A DNA stretch of 8,929 nucleotides from Pseudomonadota bacterium (GTDB taxonomy: Bacteria; Pseudomonadota; Alphaproteobacteria; Reyranellales; Reyranellaceae): positions 1 through 8,929 of the forward strand of contig JAEZHS010000156.1 in the NCBI GenBank assembly GCA_023436825.1, in the 5' to 3' direction. Position numbers and translations under genes: made by a program. Shown here one piece after another: positions 1-5,818 of the stretch (positions are counted from its first letter, which is position 1; every line of letters starts with the position of its first letter). The notes beneath the pieces are model-generated. The model saw only the letters and a list, made by a program, of their open reading frames with translations, was not told the origin of the DNA and searched no databases.

Positions 1-12
1 GTCTTACGCCGA

Positions 13-96
13 CGGAGGGGTCATGGGGATCGGTACTGTCGCTCATGACCCCTCCGCCCGCTGCGCGGGCACCTCCCCACGCGGAGCGTGGGGAGG
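13..96. repeat. Cluster of three tandem palindromes (REP-like intergenic element)
   Basis: Three perfect inverted repeats follow one another downstream of the gamma-glutamyltransferase-like gene. The first has 13-bp arms (13-25 and 44-56, arm CGGAGGGGTCATG) around an 18-nt loop. The second has 6-bp arms (56-61 and 65-70, GCCCGC) around TGC. The third has 11-bp arms (72-82 and 86-96, CCTCCCCACGC) around GGA. The CCTCC/GGAGG core occurs in both the first and third hairpins. No U-run follows on the minus strand, so this is not a textbook intrinsic terminator, although the hairpins could stabilise the 3' end of the upstream message. Compact GC-rich palindromes of this kind are common between genes in alphaproteobacteria. 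I see no coding region in 1-107. Confidence 0.7.
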
Positions 97-107
97 CATG
101 CTGAACA

Positions 108-1706
108 TCAGAACCCGACGGCGGCGCCGTCGCGGCGGCTTTCGGAGGCGCCGAGGTAGGGGCCGCCTTCGGGGAAGCGCCAGATGATCTGGCTGGAGCC
201 GAAGTCGAAGCTCGGCGACTTGGTGCGGGTGACCTTGTGGCCGCGGGCTTCCAGTCCGCTCAAGGTGTCGGTCGGCATGTGCTCCTCGGCCCACACGGTC
301 TTGTCGGTCTCGTGCACGCGCCAGCGCGGGCCGTCGATGGCGGCCTGCGGATTCTGGCCGTAGTCGACGATGCGCGAGAAGACCTGCATGTGGCCCTGCG
401 GCTGCATGGCGCCACCCATCAGGCCGAAGGTCGCGACCGGCTTGCCGTCCTTGGTGATGAAGGCCGGGATGATGGTGTGGAACGGCCGCTTCTTCGGGCC
501 GACCTGGTTGGGATGGCCCTTGGTCGTCACGAAGCCGGTGGCGCGGTTCTGGAGCGCAATGCCGGTGCCCGGCACGACGATGCCCGAGCCGAAGCCCGTG
601 TAGTTCGACTGGATCAGCGACACCATCATGCCCGAGGCATCGGCCGTGCCGAGATAGATCGTGCCGCCGTCCTTGGGCGTGCCCGGTCCGAAGTCCTTGG
701 CCTTCTTGGGATCGATCAGCTTGGCGCGGCTCTTGAGGTAGTGCTTGTCGAGCAGCTGGGCCGGCGTCACCTCCATGTGCCGAGGATCGGCGACGTAGCG
801 CCAGATGTCGGCGAAGGCGAGCTTCATCGCCTCGATGCGCAGGTGAGCGACTTCCGGCCCGTCGCAGTCGTGCCCGGCGATGTCGAAGTTCTCCAAGATG
901 CCGAGCGCCATGCAGGCGGCGATGCCCTGGCCCGACGGCGGGATCTCGTGCAGCGTCGTGCCGCGATAGGTGATGCCGATGGGATCGACCCAGTGGGCCT
1001 CGTGATCCCTCAGGTCGTTGTGGCGCAACGCGCCGCCGGTTGCCTTGGCGTGGCTGTCCATCGCATGGGCGAGCTCGCCGGGATAGAAGGCCTCGCCCTT
1101 GGTCTCGGCGATCTTGGCCAGTGTCTTGGCCTGGTCGGGGAACTTCCACAGCTCGCCCGGCTGCGGCGTGCGGCCGTTGGGCATGAAGTCGCGCACCCAG
1201 TCCTGCTGGCCGCGCAGGCGGTCGGCAGCGCGCGCCCACTGCCGCGCCACCATGTAGGATACGCGGAAGCCGTCGTGCGCGTACTTGATCGCGGGCTCGA
1301 ACAGGTCGGCGAAGGGCAGCTTGCCGTAGCGCCCGTGCAGGGTCATCCAGAGGGAGACCGCGCCCGGCGTGGTGACGCTGCCCCAGCCCGTGCTCGGCAT
1401 GGCGGCGTGGCCCTCGTACTGGTCGGGCGTCATCAGCTCCGGCGAATGGCCCGAGGCGTTGAGCCCGACGAGCTTGCTGCCGTCCCACAGGATGCAGAAG
1501 GCATCGGCGCCGATGCCGTTCATGGTCGGCTCGACGATGGTGATGGCAATCGCGCTCGCCACTGCGGCGTCGACCGCGTTGCCGCCCTTGGCCAGCATGC
1601 GCAGGCCGGCGGTCGCGGCGAGGTGCTGGGAGGAAGCGACGACGTTGTCGGCGAAGACCGGGAGCTTCTTGCTGGCGTAAGGAAAATCGTACGTGAAGGA
1701 CGGCAC
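108..1706 (-). CDS. Gamma-glutamyltransferase-family protein (Ntn hydrolase)
   Basis: A 532-residue member of the gamma-glutamyltranspeptidase superfamily, which cleave themselves to expose an N-terminal threonine and then hydrolyse or transfer gamma-glutamyl or related amide substrates. Visible landmarks are GGNAVDAAVA (41-50), EPTMNGIGADAF (about 59-70), PPSGQG (256-261), the predicted cleavage site with Thr349 in DGGTIY seven residues before the Asp of TADASG, FGSG (372-375), and LMGGAMQPQG near 429-438. Length matches the family. No signal peptide is visible, unlike periplasmic E. coli Ggt, so the protein is probably cytoplasmic. The arginine that binds the glutamate carboxylate in true GGTs is not seen in the matching segment (around 82-90, NASGHSP), so the substrate may differ, as in YwrD-like or acylase-like relatives. 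The start is GTG, chosen because AAAGGA (1719-1714) lies 7 nt upstream and the conserved N-terminus follows. It lies 13 nt downstream of the lipoprotein gene and is very likely co-transcribed with it. Confidence 0.9.
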   Translation of the reverse strand: MPSFTYDFPYASKKLPVFADNVVASSQHLAATAGLRMLAKGGNAVDAAVASAIAITIVEPTMNGIGADAFCILWDGSKLVGLNASGHSPELMTPDQYEGHAAMPSTGWGSVTTPGAVSLWMTLHGRYGKLPFADLFEPAIKYAHDGFRVSYMVARQWARAADRLRGQQDWVRDFMPNGRTPQPGELWKFPDQAKTLAKIAETKGEAFYPGELAHAMDSHAKATGGALRHNDLRDHEAHWVDPIGITYRGTTLHEIPPSGQGIAACMALGILENFDIAGHDCDGPEVAHLRIEAMKLAFADIWRYVADPRHMEVTPAQLLDKHYLKSRAKLIDPKKAKDFGPGTPKDGGTIYLGTADASGMMVSLIQSNYTGFGSGIVVPGTGIALQNRATGFVTTKGHPNQVGPKKRPFHTIIPAFITKDGKPVATFGLMGGAMQPQGHMQVFSRIVDYGQNPQAAIDGPRWRVHETDKTVWAEEHMPTDTLSGLEARGHKVTRTKSPSFDFGSSQIIWRFPEGGPYLGASESRRDGAAVGF

Positions 1707-1713
1707 CCCAAAA

Positions 1714-1719
1714 TCCTTT
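1714..1719 (-). promoter_or_regulatory. Ribosome binding site fixing the GTG start of the GGT-like gene
   Basis: AAAGGA on the minus strand lies directly after the TAG stop of the lipoprotein gene (1722-1720) and 7 nt before the GTG at 1706-1704. The spacing supports the GTG start and suggests translational coupling between the two genes. Confidence 0.7.
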
Positions 1720-2316
1720 CTACTTCTTCTTCTCCGCCGTCAGTGCCTCGATGCGCGCGACGAAGCGCGGCGTCTGCAGGAACTGGCGGTGCTCGGCCTC
1801 GCTCTTGCCGAACAGGCGTGACCAGTCGAACACGCCCGAGCCGGCGATCTGGCCCATCTTGCCCGAAAGCGAGATGCGCTCGCCGAGCCGCAGGGTTTTT
1901 AGCGCCGCGATGGCAGGGTCGGAAAGACCCGGAGGCGGCGGTTCGCGCGTTCGTGTGGAGAAAAGGTCCAGAACCGAGCCCGCGAAGGCGAGAGTCCAGT
2001 CGTTGAACGCGTAGAGCGAAACTTGGCGGCCGATATCGACCGTGACAGCGACGTTCTGGGCCGTGCCCTCGATCTTGGTCAGTGTGCCGCACCAGTCGGA
2101 GAAGGCGCCGACCTTCTCGGCCAGTTCCACGCTCCGCTTGGCCGCTTCCTCGATCTGTAGCGGATTGCCGGAAGCGAGCGCCGGCTTGGCCAGCGCCTTC
2201 AAGCTGTCAAGGAAGGCGAGCTGCGCGGGATTGCGCTCCTCACACGGCCTGTCGAAGCAAGCAGTGAGGGCGAGGGAAGGGCCGCCAAGGAGGATTACGC
2301 GACGAGAAACGCTCAT
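1720..2316 (-). CDS. Putative small lipoprotein of unknown function
   Basis: A 198-residue protein that I do not recognise. The N-terminus carries SRRVILL (4-10), a near match to a twin-arginine motif, then a short hydrophobic stretch and a lipobox LTAC with the lipidated Cys at 20. It is therefore probably exported, perhaps by Tat, and anchored in a membrane. The mature part has a helical region (about 30-70), then a strand-rich segment with FSDWCGTLTKIEGTAQNVAV (72-91) and GERISLSGKMG (145-155), loosely like an OB-fold lipoprotein; that fold is a guess. A proline run (126-129) separates the two strand regions and the tail is lysine-rich. Its ATG is only 2 nt from the edge of the folded repeat at 2319-2407, whose end supplies the only Shine-Dalgarno-like sequence (GGAAG, with a short 3-nt spacing). 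The GGT-like gene follows after 13 nt, so the two probably form an operon. Confidence 0.7.
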   Translation of the reverse strand: MSVSRRVILLGGPSLALTACFDRPCEERNPAQLAFLDSLKALAKPALASGNPLQIEEAAKRSVELAEKVGAFSDWCGTLTKIEGTAQNVAVTVDIGRQVSLYAFNDWTLAFAGSVLDLFSTRTREPPPPGLSDPAIAALKTLRLGERISLSGKMGQIAGSGVFDWSRLFGKSEAEHRQFLQTPRFVARIEALTAEKKK

Positions 2317-2318
2317 GA

Positions 2319-2407
2319 TCTTCCGGACCGCGCGCTGGGTCGCGTCTGACGCGACCTTCTCGCGCGCTCATGAATCTGAGCGCGCGAGACGCGCGCGGTC
2401 CACAAGA
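2319..2407 (+). repeat. Folded palindromic repeat, copy A (three-way-junction form)
   Basis: An 89-bp element fills almost the whole gap between the acyl-CoA synthetase stop and the lipoprotein ATG. An outer stem pairs GGACCGCGCGC (2325-2335) with 2391-2401, and TCTT (2319-2322) with AAGA (2404-2407) across a 2-nt mismatch. Inside are a 9-bp hairpin GGTCGCGTC/GACGCGACC around one T (2338-2356) and a 13-bp hairpin (2358-2370 with 2377-2389) around TGAATC. Its first 38 bases are identical to the reverse complement of copy B (6999-7088). The outer arm also supplies the putative ribosome binding site of the downstream lipoprotein gene. Confidence 0.88.
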
Positions 2408-2413
2408 GAATGA

Positions 2414-4135
2414 TCACGCCGCCTTGGCCTGGGCCTTGGCGCGCTCCTCTTCCTTGAGCTCCTTCTTGGAGAGCTTGCCGACCGGTGTCTTGGGCAGTTC
2501 GGCGCGGACCTCGAGCGCGATCGGCATCTCGTGCTTTCCGATCTTGCCGTCGAGGTGCTTCAGCAGTTCCTCGAAGGTGAGCGAAGCGCCGGGCTTCAAC
2601 TTGACGAAGACCTTGGGCGCCTCCTGGCGATGCGGATGGGGAATGCCGATGACGATGCACTCGTCGACCGCCGGATGCTCGTACACCGCCTCTTCGATCA
2701 TGCGCGGATAGACATTGTAGCCCGACGAGATGATCAGGTCCTTGGAGCGGTCGACGAGGTAGAGCCAGCCGTCGGCATCCATGTAGCCCATGTCGCCGGT
2801 GCGCAGGCCCTTCCAGTTGCTGGCCGGATGGCGGAACAGGACCTTCTCGCTCTCCTCGGGCTTCTTCCAGTAGCCCTTCATGACCTGCGGACCGATGATG
2901 CAGACCTCGCCGACATTCTCCTTGCCGGGCGGCAGCACCTTGTCGCCCTTCTCCATGTCGCGGATCTCGATCACCGTGCCGGGCATCGGCACGCCGCACG
3001 AGCCGACGCGGCGCACGCTCTTGTCGACCGGGCAGATTGCGCCGGTCGGCGAGGTCTCGGTGAGGCCGTAACCCTCGATCAGGGTCGCGCCGGTCAGCTT
3101 CTCGAACGCCTGCTGGACCTCGACCGGCAGGGGCGCGCCGCCCGACATGCAGATCTTGAGCGACTTCAGGTCGAGGCCCTGCGCCTTGGGATGCTTGTTG
3201 ATGGCGGTGTAGAGCGTCGGCACGCCGGGCAGGAAGGTCGGCTTCTTCGTGGCGAGGTCATTGACGATCATGTCGATGTCCGGCCGCGGATAGAGGATGA
3301 GCTGATTGCCGTTGCGCACCGCGCCCAGCATGATTCCCGATAGCGCATAGATGTGGAACAGCGGCAGCACGCACACGACCTTCTCGGTGCCGGGCGTGGT
3401 GTAGGGCGTGGTCCACGACTGGCCCTGGGCCATCGCCGACACGATGCAGCCGTGCGTCAGCATCGCGGCCTTCGGCAGGCCGGTGGTGCCGCCGGTGTAC
3501 TGCAGCAGCGCCACCTCGTCCCACAGGTTCTCGCCCACCGGGTATGACGTGTACTTGCCGTCGTTGGCCAAAAGGTCCTTGAACGACATGTGCCAGTCGT
3601 CGCGCGGCCAGGGCGAGAGCTCCTTTTTCTTGGCGATCGGGTAGAGCCAGTTCTTGGGCCATGGCAGGTAGTCGGCGATCGAGCCCACGATCAGCTTCTT
3701 GAGCCGCGTCTTGCCCTTCATCGCCGCCATCTTCGGGTAGAGCGCGGCGACGTCGAGCGTCACCAGGATGTCGGTCTCCGAATCGACGATCTTGAATTCC
3801 AGCTCACGCGCCGCGTCGAGCGGGCTGTAATTGACCACCCGGCCGCCGGCCTTGAGCACGCCGAAGAAGGCGATGAGGTAGTGCGGCGTGTTGGGCAGGT
3901 AGAGACCGACATTGATTCCGGGCTTCACGCCGAGCTTCTGGAAACCGGCTGCGGCCTTGTCCGACGCTTCCTTGTAGTCGCGGAAGGTCATCACCTTGTC
4001 GAGGAAATCGGTGAAGGGCCGGTCGCCGAACTGCGCGCAGCTCTCCTCGAAGATCTGGTGCAGCGCCTTCTTCGGAATCTCGAGTTCCCACTTCACGCCT
4101 GGCGGGTAGCTCTTTTCCCAAGGATAGTTCGCCAT
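2414..4135 (-). CDS. Long-chain acyl-CoA synthetase (AMP-forming, FadD type)
   Basis: A 573-residue adenylate-forming enzyme that activates a fatty or related carboxylic acid with ATP and CoA through an acyl-AMP intermediate. It has the P-loop YTGGTTGLPK (213-222), the motif EGYGLTETSP (354-363), the hinge region with TGD (446-448) followed by YLVDRSKDLIISSGYNVYP (459-477, the acyl-CoA synthetase signature), and the catalytic lysine in PVGKL (Lys554). Length and motif order match bacterial FadD proteins. No signal peptide is seen; it should be cytoplasmic or peripheral at the membrane. A good GGGAGGAA sequence lies about 10 nt before the ATG but falls inside a hairpin (4144-4175). The GNAT gene is 57 nt upstream on the same strand and the lipoprotein and GGT-like genes follow. 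Exact chain-length preference cannot be read from the sequence, so I give no gene symbol. Confidence 0.93.
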   Translation of the reverse strand: MANYPWEKSYPPGVKWELEIPKKALHQIFEESCAQFGDRPFTDFLDKVMTFRDYKEASDKAAAGFQKLGVKPGINVGLYLPNTPHYLIAFFGVLKAGGRVVNYSPLDAARELEFKIVDSETDILVTLDVAALYPKMAAMKGKTRLKKLIVGSIADYLPWPKNWLYPIAKKKELSPWPRDDWHMSFKDLLANDGKYTSYPVGENLWDEVALLQYTGGTTGLPKAAMLTHGCIVSAMAQGQSWTTPYTTPGTEKVVCVLPLFHIYALSGIMLGAVRNGNQLILYPRPDIDMIVNDLATKKPTFLPGVPTLYTAINKHPKAQGLDLKSLKICMSGGAPLPVEVQQAFEKLTGATLIEGYGLTETSPTGAICPVDKSVRRVGSCGVPMPGTVIEIRDMEKGDKVLPPGKENVGEVCIIGPQVMKGYWKKPEESEKVLFRHPASNWKGLRTGDMGYMDADGWLYLVDRSKDLIISSGYNVYPRMIEEAVYEHPAVDECIVIGIPHPHRQEAPKVFVKLKPGASLTFEELLKHLDGKIGKHEMPIALEVRAELPKTPVGKLSKKELKEEERAKAQAKAA

Positions 4136-4141
4136 TTTTCG

Positions 4142-4177
4142 TGTTCCTCCCTATTCCAACTATTGAGGGAGGGGAAC
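4142..4177 (-). promoter_or_regulatory. Hairpin sequestering the fadD-type gene's ribosome binding site
   Basis: On the minus strand CCTCCCT (4172-4166) pairs perfectly with AGGGAGG (4152-4146) around a 13-nt loop. After a 2-nt bulge the stem is extended by GTT pairing with AAC (4145-4143). AGGGAGG is the Shine-Dalgarno sequence for the ATG at 4135, so the hairpin would mask it. It could be a translational control element or an incidental hairpin in a short intercistronic gap. It lacks a following U-run, so a terminator is less likely. Confidence 0.5.
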
Positions 4178-4192
4178 TGGGGGTCAAGGCGA

Positions 4193-4954
4193 TCACGGCC
4201 CCGACGGCACGCGATACTCGTAGGCGTAGACCGAGCGAAATCCTTGCGCCTCATAGAGCGGCATCGCCGCCGTGTTGGTGGCGACGACCTGCAGGTAGGC
4301 GAAGCGTGCGCCATGGCCCCAGGCCCAGGCGTAGAGGCTCTCGGTGACCTTGCGCGCCAGTCCGCGGCGGCGGGCATGCGGTATCACCAGCACGTCGAAC
4401 AGGCCCATGTGGTCGCCGTTCAAGGCGCCGATCGCCATGGCCATCGGCCGGCCGGCCTCCTCGACGAAGGCGAAGCCGACGGGCGCGGCGATCGCCGCCA
4501 GCATGCGCCGCATGGTGTCGCGATGCTCGGGCCGGACCGGGCTGTGTGCAGCGAAGGCCTCGATCCACGGCTCGGTCGGCGCGGCCTGGATCGCCACCTC
4601 CGGCGCTGGCGCGAAGCGGCGACCGAGCGGACAGACCTGCACCAGGCTGCGCTCGATGGCGCGATAGCCCCGCGCCGCCAGGATGTCGGCAATACCGGCC
4701 GGAGCAAGGGGGCTCAATCGCCAGACGGGTGCTTGGCCGCGCTCCCGATAGGCCGATTCGAGGCCGGCGACGACCTCCGGGTCGATCTGAGGGTTTCTTT
4801 CTAAGGCATTGATTGAATTGGCTCTTTTCGTATAGCCGTTGGAGAAACGCAGACGCCAGCCGCAGACGTCACGGCTTTCCAGGGCAGGCCAGCCGGCAAA
4901 AGCCAGCTCTTCCAGCCGGCGAACCTGGGAGAGATCGGAAGACGGTGACAACAT
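4193..4954 (-). CDS. GNAT-family N-acetyltransferase
   Basis: A 253-residue acetyltransferase that should transfer an acetyl group from acetyl-CoA to an unknown amine. The C-terminal GNAT core shows the beta-4 strand FDVLVIP (186-192), the acetyl-CoA pyrophosphate loop RRRGLA (195-200), the beta-5 region YLQVVATNTAAMPLYEAQGF (220-239) with Asn227 and Tyr234 in their usual places, and a closing beta-strand. The N-terminal part has GWPALE and GWRLRFSNGYTKRANSIN (32-49), typical of a larger GNAT subgroup with an extra N-terminal domain. The ATG at 4954 is the only possible start: an in-frame TAG lies upstream at 4969-4967 and no other start codon occurs before the conserved region. It lacks its own good ribosome binding site; a strong AGGAGG sits farther upstream ahead of a seven-residue mini-ORF. 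It is probably the first gene of the minus-strand unit leading to the acyl-CoA synthetase. Confidence 0.88.
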   Translation of the reverse strand: MLSPSSDLSQVRRLEELAFAGWPALESRDVCGWRLRFSNGYTKRANSINALERNPQIDPEVVAGLESAYRERGQAPVWRLSPLAPAGIADILAARGYRAIERSLVQVCPLGRRFAPAPEVAIQAAPTEPWIEAFAAHSPVRPEHRDTMRRMLAAIAAPVGFAFVEEAGRPMAMAIGALNGDHMGLFDVLVIPHARRRGLARKVTESLYAWAWGHGARFAYLQVVATNTAAMPLYEAQGFRSVYAYEYRVPSGP

Positions 4955-5020
4955 GCAGGAAATCTGCTAGCTTAAAGACAAGTAATAACAATCATTTATT
5001 TTACCTCCTGCAAGTCATAC
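4955..5020. promoter_or_regulatory. AT-rich divergent intergenic region (likely promoters)
   Basis: These 66 bases between the divergent GNAT and DUF2272 genes are much more AT-rich than the rest of the window, which suits promoters in both directions. On the minus strand TTGCAG (5013-5008) and TGTTAT (4990-4985) are separated by 17 nt and could be -35 and -10 boxes for the GNAT gene; this is a weak match. No clear promoter or ribosome binding site is visible for the plus-strand gene. TGCAGGA (4954-4960) and TCCTGCA (5006-5012) form a 7-bp inverted repeat across the region. Confidence 0.5.
4972..4995 (-). other. Possible seven-residue leader ORF upstream of the GNAT gene
   Basis: On the minus strand a perfect AGGAGG (5009-5004) lies 8 nt before ATG at 4995, which opens a mini-ORF encoding MIVITCL followed by TAA. 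The GNAT ATG is 17 nt past this stop, in another frame. The arrangement looks like a leader peptide or a translational coupler. If the alternative promoter at 5013-4985 is used, the mini-ORF would not be fully transcribed. Confidence 0.3.
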
Positions 5021-5818
5021 ATGAATATCGACACCCCCTCGGTCGACGTTCGTGCTTGCTGGCAGCCATCCGCCCCGCGTTCCTCCCACGCGTCGGGCCA
5101 CTGGCTGCCAGCGATCTTCCTGATCGTCGTCATCATACCGTGGCTCCTCAGCGGCTGCGGAGGCAGCAGCAGCGGCGGCTATGCCGGCCGGCCGCCGTCG
5201 GATCGCGTCGCCTACACCGCCTGGCAGGAATGGACGAAATTCGGACGCTCGACCGTCGTCTATGGCGGGCAGGCCAACGGCTATGTCAACCGCAGCGGCA
5301 TTACCGAGCGCAGTGAGCCGCTCAGCAGCAAGATCGGCGACTACTGGGGAAGCTGCGGACATCCCTCGTGGAACGGCCGCTCGAGCAAGCCATGGTCGGG
5401 CGCGTTCGTCGCCTGGACAATGGCGCATTCGGGCGTCAGCGCGTCCGAATTCCCGCGCGATGGCCGCCACGGCGGCTATCTCGCGTCGCTCTATGACCGC
5501 CAGCAGCAGCGGGGCAGAAACGCGGCCTTCTTGTTGCATGCGCCGAACGAATATTCACCCAAGCCGGGCGACCTCGTGTGCACCGGCACGTCCGGGCCGA
5601 CTTGGCGACATGCCGATTCGCGCACGGCGCGCCGGCGCATCGATACTACGGCCAGCCATTGCGACATCGTCACCGACGTGCGCGGCGGCTACGTGCAGGC
5701 GATCGGCGGCAACGTGAAGAACAGCGTGACCATGAGCCTCTTCCCCGTCGATTCGCGCGGCCGGCTGGTGCCGTTCGCAGGCAAGACCTGGTTCATGGTG
5801 GTGGAGAAGCGCGTCTAA
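5021..5818 (+). CDS. DUF2272-domain lipoprotein (putative cell-wall hydrolase-like fold)
   Basis: A 265-residue protein matching the DUF2272 family. The N-terminus has a hydrophobic segment (about 29-43) ending in a lipobox LSGC with Cys46, then a Ser/Gly-rich linker, so it is a probable outer-membrane or periplasmic lipoprotein. The roughly 26 residues before the membrane segment are long for a signal peptide. The domain shows PWSGAFVAW (124-132), an HGGY element (150-153), PGDLVC (182-187), SHCDIV (212-217) and AIGGNVKNSV (227-236). Order and spacing resemble CHAP/NlpC-P60 peptidases (Cys, then Pro-Gly-Asp, then His), but Ser126 sits where the catalytic Cys would be expected, so activity is uncertain. 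That comparison is inference. No good ribosome binding site precedes the ATG. The 3' end overlaps the MFS gene by 26 bp tail to tail. A paralogue is cut by the right edge of the window. Confidence 0.85.
   Translation: MNIDTPSVDVRACWQPSAPRSSHASGHWLPAIFLIVVIIPWLLSGCGGSSSGGYAGRPPSDRVAYTAWQEWTKFGRSTVVYGGQANGYVNRSGITERSEPLSSKIGDYWGSCGHPSWNGRSSKPWSGAFVAWTMAHSGVSASEFPRDGRHGGYLASLYDRQQQRGRNAAFLLHAPNEYSPKPGDLVCTGTSGPTWRHADSRTARRRIDTTASHCDIVTDVRGGYVQAIGGNVKNSVTMSLFPVDSRGRLVPFAGKTWFMVVEKRV

Noticed and set aside
72..96. Intrinsic terminator for the GGT-like gene
   Set aside because: The stem is strong but no U-run follows it on the minus strand, and it is one of three adjacent palindromes, so a repeat is the better call.
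43..1488. Second minus-strand frame (481 codons) inside the GGT-like gene
   Set aside because: It is an out-of-frame, Arg/His/Pro-rich shadow; the other frame has the GGT motifs.
237..2006. Long plus-strand open frame (589 codons) opposite the GGT-like and lipoprotein genes
   Set aside because: It is an antisense shadow of GC-rich genes; the composition is Arg/Ala/Gly/Val-rich without family motifs, and it spans two well-supported minus-strand genes.
3590..4804. Plus-strand open frame (404 codons) across the acyl-CoA synthetase and GNAT genes
   Set aside because: It crosses two genes with clear motifs and an intergenic gap; typical high-GC shadow.
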